Part shown: positions 17,323-26,206 of the stretch, in pieces
How the letters are laid out: each line of letters begins with the position of its first letter
Numbering within the stretch: position 1 is the stretch's first letter
Position numbers and translations under genes: made by a program
From: GCA-2746795 sp964643965
Lineage (GTDB): Bacteria > Chloroflexota > Anaerolineae > Promineifilales > Promineifilaceae
Direction of reading: 5' to 3'
Assembly (NCBI GenBank): GCA_964643965.1
Contig: CAZXVH010000014.1
Location: forward strand, 6,571-70,570
DNA: 64,000 bases
Notes under the pieces: generated by a model
Seen by the model: the letters and a program-made list of their open reading frames with translations, nothing else
What the model was told of the DNA's origin: nothing
Databases searched by the model: none

Positions 17323-19205
17323 TGACAAATAAACTCTCCATTAAAACCGGAACCTGGTCGCTCATTCGCTTTCGTCCTTGGCTGTTTCTGGCAAGCGTGA
17401 TCTTTATCAGCTATGCCTTTGTCATGCGCCTGGTACCCGCCTGGTTGGAAAGAACCTATTACGACCAATTGACAGGTGACATCAACTCCTCAGTGACATT
17501 GTGGACGCTGCTGGCGCTCATCGTTGTCGTGGAGATGACGCGGATGCTGGGGGATGTAACGGGTCATTGGAGCAGCGCCAAGGTACGTATGGCAGGGCAG
17601 TCGTTGATGCGCAAGAACATCACGGAGAATGTACTGCGTAAACCGGGCGCCGTGCCGTTACCCGTTTCTACAGGCGACGCCATGAACCGTCTGGATGACG
17701 ACCTGGCTGATTTTGCCGACTTCCCCACCTGGATTCCTGAACTGGTGGGGCATGGTTTGTTCACCCTGTTTGCCTTGATTGTGATGTTTCGCATTGCGCC
17801 GTGGATAACGGCCGTTGCCCTCATTCCGCTGCTTGGCGTTTTCTTCCTCAACCGTTTCGCCTTCGGCCGCTTCTTGAAATATGGGCACGAAGCCCGCGCC
17901 GCTTCCAGCCAGGTGACAGGCTTTCTGGGTGAAATCTTTGGCGCCATTCAGGCTATGAAAGTGGCGGATGCGGAGGCTGGCACGATGGCCTATTTTCAGC
18001 AGCTAAACGAGGAGCGCCGCATTGCCAACGTGCGCCAGGGCGTGTTTCATGCCACCTTTCAGGCCACCTGGGACAATATGGGCGATGTAGCGGTGGCGGT
18101 GATGGTGGTATTGGCGGGCATTGGCATGTCGCAGGGCACGTTTACGGTGGGTGATTTTGTGCTGTTCACCGGTTACCTGTTCTACGTCTCCCGCTTTCCG
18201 GCGACGATTGGCGGCTATATCTCGGAGATTGCCCAGCAGCGGGTGGTGCTGGATCGGATGCAGGCGATTACGCCGGAGGCGCCGCCGGAGAGTTTGGTAG
18301 CGCACGGGGAGTTGTATGAGGAGTCTGACCGCAAAGAACGCGAAGGGCGCAGAGAAAAAGCGGAGAATGGGTTGCCGGAGATACATGTGATTCGGAAAAC
18401 GGCCGTTGCTGAATTACACGAGCTACAAGTGAAAAACCTAACTTACAGTTATCCATTAGTCCAGCATGATGGGAAGAACGGGCAATCGAAAATCCACAAT
18501 CCGCAATCCACAATCGAAAATATTTCCCTCACCCTGCCACGCGGCTCCTTCACCGTCATCACCGGCCGCATTGGTTCGGGCAAGACGACGCTGCTGCGGG
18601 CGCTGCTGGGACTGCTGCCATTGACCGCAGGCGAGATTCTGTGGAACGGGGAACGGGTTACTGATCCATCCACGTTTTTTACGCCGCCGCGCAGCGCCTA
18701 CACGCCGCAAACGCCTCGTCTGTTTAGCGAGACGCTGCGAGGCAATGTGCTGCTGGGTTTGCCCGAGGCTGAGGTGGATTTGGCAGGGGCGGTGGAAACG
18801 GCCGTTCTCACCCCAGATATCGCCACATTAGAAAACGGCCTGGACACCGTCGTCGGTCCCCGCGGCGTACGCTTATCCGGGGGACAGCTGCAACGAGCCG
18901 CCGCCGCCCGGATGTTGGTGCGCAATGCGGAACTGCTGGTCTTTGACGACCTTTCTAGCGCTCTGGATGTAGAGACTGAGAAGCAGTTGTGGCAAAACCT
19001 GCTGGCCGGCGATAAGCAGAAAAAGGGGACCTATCTGGTGGTTTCGCATCGGAGATTGGCGTTACAGCAGGCGGATCAGATAGTGGTGATGAAAAACGGC
19101 CGGATCGATGCCGTGGGTAAGTTAGATGAATTGCTGACCAGTTCTGAAGAGATGCAATATCTATGGCATGGTGAACTAGCGAACCAAAATGGAGAAAAAG
19201 CATGA
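17322..19205 (+). CDS. ABC exporter half-transporter, subunit 2 (Walker B Glu to Asp)
   Basis: 627 residues, six TM helices then ATPase. Walker A GRIGSGKTTLL, signature LSGGQLQRAAA, Walker B LLVFDDLSSALD: the catalytic Glu after the Walker B Asp is Asp, as in the degenerate partner of heterodimeric exporters. The linker before the ATPase carries repeat-derived sequence: a CGCAAAGAACGC-type element near 18330-18358 (read RKEREGRREK) and six heptamers at 18483-18524 (read QSKIHNPQSTIENI). Pairs with subunit 1. Stop TGA overlaps the next ATG (ATGA). Confidence 0.88.
   Translation: MTNKLSIKTGTWSLIRFRPWLFLASVIFISYAFVMRLVPAWLERTYYDQLTGDINSSVTLWTLLALIVVVEMTRMLGDVTGHWSSAKVRMAGQSLMRKNITENVLRKPGAVPLPVSTGDAMNRLDDDLADFADFPTWIPELVGHGLFTLFALIVMFRIAPWITAVALIPLLGVFFLNRFAFGRFLKYGHEARAASSQVTGFLGEIFGAIQAMKVADAEAGTMAYFQQLNEERRIANVRQGVFHATFQATWDNMGDVAVAVMVVLAGIGMSQGTFTVGDFVLFTGYLFYVSRFPATIGGYISEIAQQRVVLDRMQAITPEAPPESLVAHGELYEESDRKEREGRREKAENGLPEIHVIRKTAVAELHELQVKNLTYSYPLVQHDGKNGQSKIHNPQSTIENISLTLPRGSFTVITGRIGSGKTTLLRALLGLLPLTAGEILWNGERVTDPSTFFTPPRSAYTPQTPRLFSETLRGNVLLGLPEAEVDLAGAVETAVLTPDIATLENGLDTVVGPRGVRLSGGQLQRAAAARMLVRNAELLVFDDLSSALDVETEKQLWQNLLAGDKQKKGTYLVVSHRRLALQQADQIVVMKNGRIDAVGKLDELLTSSEEMQYLWHGELANQNGEKA
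18483..18524. repeat. Six in-frame heptamers in ABC subunit 2
   Basis: Six 7-bp units (CAATCCA/CAATCGA type) = 42 nt = 14 codons. Different unit sequence from subunit 1, but same number of units and same structural position. Confidence 0.85.
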
Positions 19206-20002
19206 CTTATCAATTTGCTGAGATAAATGGTACAAACATTCATTATGAGGTGCGAAGGGAAGGAACGGCCGTTGTGCTGCTCCACGCTGGCATTGTCAAC
19301 CTAAACATGTGGGAACCTCAAATGGAGGCGTTTACGCGGCGCCATCGCGTATTGCGTTACGATATACGGGGTTGGGGAGAAACCATGCGTCCAGATGGTT
19401 CTTTTTGCGATCATGACGACTTGCGCGGTTTATTACAGCATATTGGCATCGAAAAAGCGACCCTTGTAGGTATATCCTTCGGCGGCAAAATTGCTTTAGA
19501 TTTCACCCTCACCTATCTACATATGGTGGAAAAGCTACTGTTAGTTGGCTCTGGTCTTGGTGGGTATACGTGGACTGATAAAGAAAATGTAGAAAAGTAT
19601 ACAGCAATGGAAGTTGCTTATGAACGAGGCGATTTGAGGGCGTCGGCTGAATTAGAAACACAAATTTGGTTTGATGGCCTACACCGTACACCCACTCAAG
19701 TCAACCAAGCCGCTCGCCAACACATTTACGATTTGGTACTGCACACTCACACATTGCCCGAAGGAGAAGGCGTACGTATTGAACTCGATCCGCCAGCTAT
19801 TGGCCGATTAGCAGAAATTGCAGTGCCTACCCTCGTCGTCGTTGGGGTAGAAGATGTGCCTGACATTCAGACTATCGCTCAGGTACTAAAACAAAACATT
19901 CCAGATGTACAATTTGTTTCGATGGAAAATACAGCTCATTTCCCTTGTACAGAAAAACCGGCAGAATTCAATCAACTTGTCCTATCTTTTTTAGAAAACT
20001 AG
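19202..20002 (+). CDS. Alpha/beta hydrolase
   Basis: 266 residues, cytosolic. Oxyanion region LLHAGIVNLNMW, then YDIRGWGET, nucleophile elbow GISFGG (Ser92), and the C-terminal catalytic His in NTAHFPC. A plausible catalytic Asp is in VVGVEDVPD. Substrate unknown. Its ATGA overlap with ABC subunit 2 makes it the last gene of the exporter operon. A diverged copy of its last 16 codons lies at 20163-20213, so a tandem paralogue once followed. Confidence 0.87.
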   Translation: MTYQFAEINGTNIHYEVRREGTAVVLLHAGIVNLNMWEPQMEAFTRRHRVLRYDIRGWGETMRPDGSFCDHDDLRGLLQHIGIEKATLVGISFGGKIALDFTLTYLHMVEKLLLVGSGLGGYTWTDKENVEKYTAMEVAYERGDLRASAELETQIWFDGLHRTPTQVNQAARQHIYDLVLHTHTLPEGEGVRIELDPPAIGRLAEIAVPTLVVVGVEDVPDIQTIAQVLKQNIPDVQFVSMENTAHFPCTEKPAEFNQLVLSFLEN

Positions 20003-20057
20003 TAGCCGCGGTTTTTTACCGCGTCTTCCAGAGGCGAGGTAAGAATACCTCGGCTAC
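20002..20057. repeat. Hairpin element after the hydrolase gene
   Basis: Outer arms GTAGCCG (20002-20008) / CGGCTAC (20051-20057). An inner hairpin CGCGGT-TTTTT-ACCGCG (20007-20023) overlaps the left arm. It may act as a weak terminator for the exporter operon or be a dispersed palindromic element. Confidence 0.5.
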
Positions 20058-20098
20058 AAAAAGAGGTTCCCCCACAGGCTGTTAATGAGGAGGCGTTT

Positions 20099-20224
20099 AT
20101 GGCAGTGAATAAAAAAGGAATGCGGAAAGTGAACTACAAAGGGCGCCCATTTATCCAGCATGGAAAAACCGGCGGGATTCGATCAACTCGTTCTATCATT
20201 TTTAGAAAACTAGTCAATACCTGA
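20099..20224 (+). pseudogene. Chimeric gene remnant: start of a small protein fused to the tail of a lost hydrolase copy
   Basis: A GAGGAGG SD precedes an ATG (20099) starting MAVNKKGMRKVNYKGRPF, which looks like a genuine small-protein N-terminus. From 20163 the DNA matches the last 16 codons and stop of the upstream hydrolase in another frame (EKPAGFDQLVLSFLEN versus EKPAEFNQLVLSFLEN). The 41-codon ORF therefore reads across a deletion junction. What is left is the head of one gene and the tail of a tandem hydrolase paralogue. Confidence 0.6.
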
Positions 20225-20515
20225 CTAAAAGACTACCGACTTTCTGGACGACAGCCCTTACAATTTTTGTGGTCAACTATTTTCGGCATGGGCCAAGTTA
20301 GCTTTAAACTTTTTACAATGATCACCACGAATGTCAGAAAGGAGCGCATTCATTGCTTTCTAAAATTCGTTGTCATCGCAAGAAAAGAGATCACTTCACA
20401 AAAAAGCATCAAGCTAATTTTATGGACATTTGAACCATACTCTAAAAACAGAACAGACTCTCATCTTTATCACGCGATTTTGCAAAATCGCGCGACAACA
20501 GTGGATAAAGAAATC
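20225..20515. other. Non-coding stretch before the TPR gene
   Basis: No credible gene. Contains TAAAATTCGTTGTCATC (about 20360), also found in the TA-flanking repeats at 61750 and 63045, and a perfect 20-bp palindrome at 20473-20492 (CGCGATTTTGCAAAATCGCG). Confidence 0.55.
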
Positions 20516-21052
20516 ATGAATGAAGGCGATAAACTAAAAGAAGAAGGTTTGACCCTGTTCCACAAAGGGGAATTGGATAATGCGATAAGTGTGTTTGAAA
20601 CGGCCGTTTCCACTTACGCCGCCGAACAAAACCCCACCGGTCAGGCTGAAATGCTCAACAACATCGGCGTCATCCACCGGCTGCGCGGCCAGCACGACGC
20701 TTCCCTGGAAGCGCTCACCGCCGCCGACGCCCTCTGCCAGGAAACCAACGACATCAACCGGCGGGCGCAGGTTTTGGGCAACATGGGCGATCTCTACGCC
20801 AGCATGGGCGACAAAGAGACGGCCGCCCGCTGTTACAGCGACGCCTCCGCCCTCTTTGCCCAGGATGGCGACGGGAAAAAACAGAGCCAGGTATTAAAAG
20901 CGTTGAGCCTCATGCGCCTGCGCCAGGGGCAATGGTTGCCAGCCATGACCCATATGGAGCAAAGTCTGGCGGTCAAGCCAAAGCGCGGCCTGTTTGGGTC
21001 ATTGTTTCTGATTCTGATTCGCTTTGCTTTGGGGTTGTTCGGGGGGAAATAA
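20516..21052 (+). CDS. TPR-repeat protein with C-terminal membrane anchor
   Basis: 178 residues. Four tetratricopeptide-like helix pairs (about 5-150: EEGLTLFHKGELDNAISVFE, NNIGVIHRLRGQHDASLEAL, GNMGDLYASMGDKETAARCY, LRQGQWLPAMTHMEQSL) and a hydrophobic C-terminus (LFGSLFLILIRFALGLF) that would tail-anchor it. The start is the ATG at 20516, where TPR homology begins; the frame is open 83 codons upstream through non-coding sequence. A protein-protein adaptor is the likely role. Confidence 0.78.
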   Translation: MNEGDKLKEEGLTLFHKGELDNAISVFETAVSTYAAEQNPTGQAEMLNNIGVIHRLRGQHDASLEALTAADALCQETNDINRRAQVLGNMGDLYASMGDKETAARCYSDASALFAQDGDGKKQSQVLKALSLMRLRQGQWLPAMTHMEQSLAVKPKRGLFGSLFLILIRFALGLFGGK

Positions 21053-21152
21053 TGAGAAACTACCAAACCGTTTTGCCGCCGTGGGCATTACACAAATTCT
21101 TCCGGCATTCCCAGCCAGCGCTCCACCAGATTCAAACCAAAAGAGGAAAAAT

Positions 21153-21632
21153 ATGTTATCAATTGGCGACGCCGCCCCCGATTTTGAACTGCTCTCAGAT
21201 GAAAACAAACCCGTTAAACTGTCTGACTTTCGCGGGCAGCGGGTGATTCTCTTTTTCTATCCCAAAGCGGCCACATCCGGCTGCACCACCCAGGCCTGCG
21301 GCTTCCGCGACAATTACGCCGCTATCCAGGCAGCCAATGGCGTCGTCATCGGCCTCAGTCCGGACGCGCCGGAGGCACTGGCAAAGTGGAAAACAGAGGA
21401 ACATTTCCCCTACCCGCTGCTCTCAGACCCCGACCATATCGTCGCCGAAGCATACGACGTATGGGGCGAAAAGAAGATGTACGGCAACAGCTACATGGGT
21501 ATCATTCGCAGCCATTTTGTGGTGGGCGCGGACGGCACAATTGAAGATGTGCAGTACAAAATCAGCCCCCAAAACAGCGTTGAAAAAGCGGTTGAATTTG
21601 TGAGTTCAGGAAGCGGGGGGCGTGAGGCGTAA
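21153..21632 (+). CDS. bcp: Thiol peroxidase, BCP/PrxQ-type peroxiredoxin
   Basis: 159 residues, cytosolic. Reduces hydroperoxides using thioredoxin. FFYPKAATSGCTTQACGF shows the peroxidatic Cys44 and a resolving Cys49 five residues on, the atypical 2-Cys arrangement of BCP/PrxQ. The usual PKDxTxGCT is PKAATSGCT here. ATG at 21153 has AGAGGA upstream. The gene lies close after the TPR gene and is convergent with the large membrane protein. Confidence 0.92.
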   Translation: MLSIGDAAPDFELLSDENKPVKLSDFRGQRVILFFYPKAATSGCTTQACGFRDNYAAIQAANGVVIGLSPDAPEALAKWKTEEHFPYPLLSDPDHIVAEAYDVWGEKKMYGNSYMGIIRSHFVVGADGTIEDVQYKISPQNSVEKAVEFVSSGSGGREA

Positions 21633-21654
21633 AAATCCTCTCGTTTCACGGCCG

Positions 21655-24600
21655 TTACTCTTCAATTACCAGGGTAGTTAAGAAAACGCGATCATCGGGA
21701 AGCGGGGCGCCATCGGGAGCAACGGCCGTTACCCGCGCCAACACACCATCGGCCAGCCGTTGGTAAAATCCAGTCAGTAGCGAATACTGGCCCGGCGGCA
21801 AACCGGTCAAATCCAGCCTGACCACCTCTGGCACAATTTCACCGGCCGTCCATTGGCCGGTGGGGTAGCTGTTGAAAACGGGATAGCTGTCCTGCTGGCG
21901 CAGCGGTGGCTGGCCCGGCTCACTGTCTGCCAGATGGACAAAGCGCGTGTAATCCACCTGCCCCTCAGCCAACGCCTGCCAGTACAGCGTCAACTTGGCT
22001 TCACGCTCCGTTTGCGCCAGGTCATAACCCAGTAATCGAATGGCATCACCAAAAACGGCCGTTACCGGCGTCATCTTCTCCGGCGCATCAAAATGGGGCG
22101 TATGGGGCTGGAACTGCCACGTCCCATCCTCTGGCCGCAAAACCCCCAGACGGCGCGTAAGAACGGCCGTTTCTGGAGCAGCCACCTCATACAACTGCAC
22201 CATTAAAGGATATGGTCCAGCCGTCGGCGACAGAGTCGGCAGCGACAACGCCAACCAATCCGGCGTCCACTCGCCTGGCTGCCAGCCGCTGCTGGGCAAA
22301 AAACCAAAACCCGGCTGCACATCCATCTGGCGCAGCCATTGCCCCTGGGCGTCCGTCAGGCGCAGGGAAACATTGTAATTTTGGGTCAGCGGCCGGGCCG
22401 TAAACCAGGCCAGATGCAAATCCAATACCGGCTCATCTGGGCGCAGAACGGCCGTCTCCAGGGCTACATCCAGGTCACCTCGCGCCGCCAATTCCGCGCC
22501 AGCCGCCGCTGAAACCGACGTCGGCCGCAAAAAGAGATCGCCCCGCACCAGGCCAGAATTGGTCAGCGGTTGGTGGCCGGCTACCAGCAGGCGCGGCGCA
22601 TATAAACCAGGCGGCATATTGGATGGCAGGGTGAGTGAAAACGTTTGTTGGGCTGTTAACGGAGCGGCCGCCACCGCAAAAGCGGGTGGCTCCACGATGT
22701 CTACCAGGCCAGGGCGCGTAATCGCGGGGGAATAGAGCGCCACTGTCACTTGGGGGCTGGCCGCCACCGCTTCGCCGGCCCACTGCATCTCGATCACCAG
22801 CGTTTGCCCGGCCTGTAAACTGTCGGCGCTGTACTGGTAAGCAGTCAGCGCCAGGCCCTCGCTAAAAGCAATCGACTCGTCGGCATGGTGGAGATAGGCC
22901 ATCTGGGCGAAATCCCAGTTCAAATTGGTTGCGGGCAGTGGTTTTTGCCGCCAGATCGTGACGGCTATAAAAATGAGGAGCAGGCCAACAACCGCCACAA
23001 TCCATTGGCGACCCGGCCATCTCCAGCGCGGCGGCCATAACAAAAATAGCAGGATGAAAACGGCCGTTACCGACGCCATCTCCGCCCCCAGCCGCACGGG
23101 AGTGTGGGAGAGACGCAGCGCCAACTGATGGTCGCCCGGCGGCAGCGTCACCATCATCAAGCCAGAACCGGGGGCGGGCTGACTGGTAATTCGCTGCCCA
23201 TCCAGTTCCGCTATCCAACCCGGCCAGGCCAGCGTGGGCAAAACCAGCGTCGTTTCCGTTTGCGCCGCCACTGACCACAATTGCCGGGCCGTCCGGCGTT
23301 CTATCAACGCCACGTCCGCCATCCCCGCTAACACCGCCACCCGGTCCCGGTCGCCCTCGTTGAGCCACGGGCTGGTATAAGGACGCGGCTGCACGGCGGG
23401 CGGCAAATACTCAGCGCTGACGGTGCTGCCGATATTACCACTGTACCATTCATATTCCGCCAATTTTCGCGCCGTCACATCGGCGTCGGAGAGCGGCATA
23501 TAATCGGGGTGCAAATCGGCCAGGGCCGACAACAGGAGCAGGGCGCTCAAGGCAGGAACCAGCCATTTACGCCCCGGCAGCAGCGCCAACGCTCCCGCCG
23601 CCAACGCCCCGGCAAACGCCTGCACCGACAAAAAACGCCAGGGAAACTGAGTGAAGGAGAGCAAAGGCAGCGTCTCCCACAACCAACGAGAGAGCGGCGT
23701 AATCATCACCGTCGCCACCAGCATACTCAGCCCCACAAACCAGGCCACTACCGGCGACGCCGGCCTGTTTTTGCGCCAGAAGAGCAAGAGCAGCAAACCG
23801 GAAACGGCCGTTATCCCCTGCGCCAGCCCCATTTTAAAGGCATTGCCCCTATCCACCTCATAATCAAACAGCCAGGAACGCTGCACCAGATCCGTCCCAC
23901 GAAAATGGTTGCCAAAGTGAAAATATCCTTCCGTTACCGGCCCTAACTGCGCCAGCGATTGCTCCGCCAGCGCCGGCACAAAAAACCAGGCAGCCAAGGC
24001 CAGCGCCAAAAACAGGCCGGCCACAGGCAGGGCAGCCGCTCTGGCCACGCCTTGCCTCGTCGTCGCCGCCTCACGCCGGCCAAACCAGCAGCGCAGCAGC
24101 AAATACAAAAGCAAAAACGGAGAAAATATCAGCGCCGAGATGTTGTGGCTCAATACCAGCGCCGCATACGCCAGGGCAAACAAAGCCACCGGCCGCCCCA
24201 CCTGTTTGGTGGAAAAGGGAGAGTGAGCCGCCGCCGCCAAAACGCCATCCGCTGTGAGCAATACCAACGGATAAAAAGCCATCGCCCAAAATTCCGCCAG
24301 CGAATCGCCGCGCACATAGATGTTGACCATGTGGAACGGGGCGGTGGTATACGCCACCGAAGCCAACAGCCCGGCCCAGGGATTGCCAAACCAGCGCCGC
24401 GCCAGGGCAAACATGCCTCCCGCCGCTGCCAGGAAGCCCGCCAACTGCGCCAATTGGATCGCCCGCACAAAAGAAAAGCCAAAGAGACGGAAAACGGCCG
24501 TTATGTAAATGGAAAGCGGCGCGTAAAAATTATAAAAGGGGTAGCCATAACCATAATTTGCATCCGGCATCCACCGCACCGGAAAATGACCGTCACGCAG

Positions 24601-24798
24601 CGCCGTCTCCAGTTGGTGCAGCCGCTGCAACAAAAAAGGGCTGTCGCCGCCACCCCGGGTATTGAGCAGACCCGGCCCCACCAGCAGGGGCAGCGCCACC
24701 AGCAGCGCCGCCGCCAACGCCCCCGCCAGGCACAAAAAAACAGCAGAGGAAAACCACGCCTCTCTCTTATCGGTGGTGGTTTTCCTCTGCTGTGACAT
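21655..24798 (-). CDS. Large polytopic membrane protein, PTPS-related / GT-C-like
   Basis: 1047 residues. About a dozen TM helices in the N-terminal 560 residues, then a large beta-rich extracytoplasmic part. After TM1 comes GDSPFLLQRLHQLETALR and MPDANYGYGYPFYNFYAPL, typical of the '6-pyruvoyl-tetrahydropterin synthase-related' membrane proteins of Chloroflexota, which are thought to be lipid-linked-sugar glycosyltransferases (GT-C-like). Activity is not shown. First of a minus-strand envelope cluster with the two surface proteins and the GT-C enzyme. It carries at least six in-frame AACGGCCGTT sites. Confidence 0.75.
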   Translation of the reverse strand: MSQQRKTTTDKREAWFSSAVFLCLAGALAAALLVALPLLVGPGLLNTRGGGDSPFLLQRLHQLETALRDGHFPVRWMPDANYGYGYPFYNFYAPLSIYITAVFRLFGFSFVRAIQLAQLAGFLAAAGGMFALARRWFGNPWAGLLASVAYTTAPFHMVNIYVRGDSLAEFWAMAFYPLVLLTADGVLAAAAHSPFSTKQVGRPVALFALAYAALVLSHNISALIFSPFLLLYLLLRCWFGRREAATTRQGVARAAALPVAGLFLALALAAWFFVPALAEQSLAQLGPVTEGYFHFGNHFRGTDLVQRSWLFDYEVDRGNAFKMGLAQGITAVSGLLLLLFWRKNRPASPVVAWFVGLSMLVATVMITPLSRWLWETLPLLSFTQFPWRFLSVQAFAGALAAGALALLPGRKWLVPALSALLLLSALADLHPDYMPLSDADVTARKLAEYEWYSGNIGSTVSAEYLPPAVQPRPYTSPWLNEGDRDRVAVLAGMADVALIERRTARQLWSVAAQTETTLVLPTLAWPGWIAELDGQRITSQPAPGSGLMMVTLPPGDHQLALRLSHTPVRLGAEMASVTAVFILLFLLWPPRWRWPGRQWIVAVVGLLLIFIAVTIWRQKPLPATNLNWDFAQMAYLHHADESIAFSEGLALTAYQYSADSLQAGQTLVIEMQWAGEAVAASPQVTVALYSPAITRPGLVDIVEPPAFAVAAAPLTAQQTFSLTLPSNMPPGLYAPRLLVAGHQPLTNSGLVRGDLFLRPTSVSAAAGAELAARGDLDVALETAVLRPDEPVLDLHLAWFTARPLTQNYNVSLRLTDAQGQWLRQMDVQPGFGFLPSSGWQPGEWTPDWLALSLPTLSPTAGPYPLMVQLYEVAAPETAVLTRRLGVLRPEDGTWQFQPHTPHFDAPEKMTPVTAVFGDAIRLLGYDLAQTEREAKLTLYWQALAEGQVDYTRFVHLADSEPGQPPLRQQDSYPVFNSYPTGQWTAGEIVPEVVRLDLTGLPPGQYSLLTGFYQRLADGVLARVTAVAPDGAPLPDDRVFLTTLVIEE

Positions 24799-24865
24799 GG
24801 GCGAAGGGCGCCGGGTGGCAAAGTGGCAGAGCGTCGCTGCCGCCTGGCTGCGTTACGCTGTTTTC

Positions 24866-26158
24866 CTAACCGCTGGTGCGGCGCAAAAGCAAGAACAGAA
24901 TGCCGCCGAGCATAAGGACCGCGACTACCAGCAGCACGATGCCAAAAATAACCATGGTGTTCGCGCCGCCGCTATCCGGGCTGCCGCCATCCACCTCAGC
25001 GGTGGGCATGGCGGTCACGGTCGCTGTCGCTTCAGCCTCAGTTTCCATGCGGATGCGGCTGCCAAATAAGACGCCATAGGTCTGCCCTACTTCCACGTTT
25101 AAATCCGCATAATCAATGGTGGTCGGTTCCAGGCGATTGGGCAAAATCTGGCGCACCTGGTACGCATCCGGCGCTAAACCCTGGAAACAAACGGGGTCTA
25201 CGCTGCCGGTGGCAATGGCCTGCCCCACAATGGCGGAGGGATTGGCCACCGTGAAGGTCACGCCGGCCATAAACCCTTCGTCGGCGTCCTGGAGGCCGTT
25301 GCCATTTACATCGTTAAAGGCATTGGCGCAGATGGTACCGCCGGCCGGAGTGGGCGAAGGCGTATCGGTAGGCACGGGCGTAAAGGTCGCCGTTTCCGCG
25401 GGGGTGGCTGTTTCTGTGGGCGGCACAGGGGTATTGGTGACAGGGGGCGGCGGCGGCAAAGTGGGCAGCGGCGGCGGGGTATTGGTGGGCGGCGGCCCGA
25501 CTTCAATCAGTTCGGCCGTATCAAACCACACATCCAGATGCGCCCGGCATTGGTTGACGCCCTTCACCGCCCAATTAGCCGAGGTGTAAACGGTAATGGT
25601 GCTGTTGGTGGCGGTGGTTTCCACAGAAATTTGCTGCCAGGTATCATGGGGACTGGCGGAACCGCTCCACACGATGTCATTGTCATACCAGATGCCGCCG
25701 TTACCGCTGGGGTCAATACCGGCCCTCACATTCATCTGTAAGCCACCTTCAGAAGCGGCCGGATATTGATCCATGGAACCGCGCCCTCTGGCCCAAAAGG
25801 TGAAGCGGTAAGTGGAACCAGGGGTGACGCTCACATTTTGCCAGACGCCAGCGTGCCACGTATCCCACTGATTGCCCACATGTTGGGAAACGGAGCCGCT
25901 GTGAACCAGGGCCGGGTTGGTTTCAGCCGACCATTTGGGGCTTTTAACGTAGCCGTTGGTGCAATTGCTAAAATCGCCGGCCACTTCATCCCAACGCACC
26001 CAATCAGAGGCGGCGCCATCCGCATTATAGGGCTGTTCAAAGCCTGCATTTTTCAACAAGTTTGTCTGCCGGGCAGGCGCGGCTTCGCCAGGCAAAGCGA
26101 CCGCAAACAAGGCCAGCAGCAAAACGATAAAACCGGAAAATTTTAATATTTTTTTCAT
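24866..26158 (-). CDS. Surface protein with CBM-like and SdrD-like domains
   Basis: 430 residues. Signal peptide (cleavage near EAAPARQ), a jelly-roll carbohydrate-binding-like domain at about 33-215 (LLKNAGFEQP, HSGSVSQHVG, YRFTFWARG), a Pro/Thr stalk (220-285), an SdrD-B-like domain (about 290-370) with calcium loop DVNGNGLQDADE, and a C-terminal TM helix followed by RRTSG. The protein would stand on the membrane with the binding module outermost. Shares the SdrD-like module and the stalk style with the next gene. Could bind polysaccharide made by the cluster. Confidence 0.75.
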   Translation of the reverse strand: MKKILKFSGFIVLLLALFAVALPGEAAPARQTNLLKNAGFEQPYNADGAASDWVRWDEVAGDFSNCTNGYVKSPKWSAETNPALVHSGSVSQHVGNQWDTWHAGVWQNVSVTPGSTYRFTFWARGRGSMDQYPAASEGGLQMNVRAGIDPSGNGGIWYDNDIVWSGSASPHDTWQQISVETTATNSTITVYTSANWAVKGVNQCRAHLDVWFDTAELIEVGPPPTNTPPPLPTLPPPPPVTNTPVPPTETATPAETATFTPVPTDTPSPTPAGGTICANAFNDVNGNGLQDADEGFMAGVTFTVANPSAIVGQAIATGSVDPVCFQGLAPDAYQVRQILPNRLEPTTIDYADLNVEVGQTYGVLFGSRIRMETEAEATATVTAMPTAEVDGGSPDSGGANTMVIFGIVLLVVAVLMLGGILFLLLRRTSG

Positions 26159-26206
26159 ACGATCTACCTCAGAAATCCCACAAGTTTTTTCTTTTTTAGA
26201 CGGCGT

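Noticed and set aside
23509..24795. Long plus-strand frames of very basic, Arg/Gln-rich proteins
   Set aside because: Antisense shadows of the large membrane-protein gene; composition reflects its codon bias.
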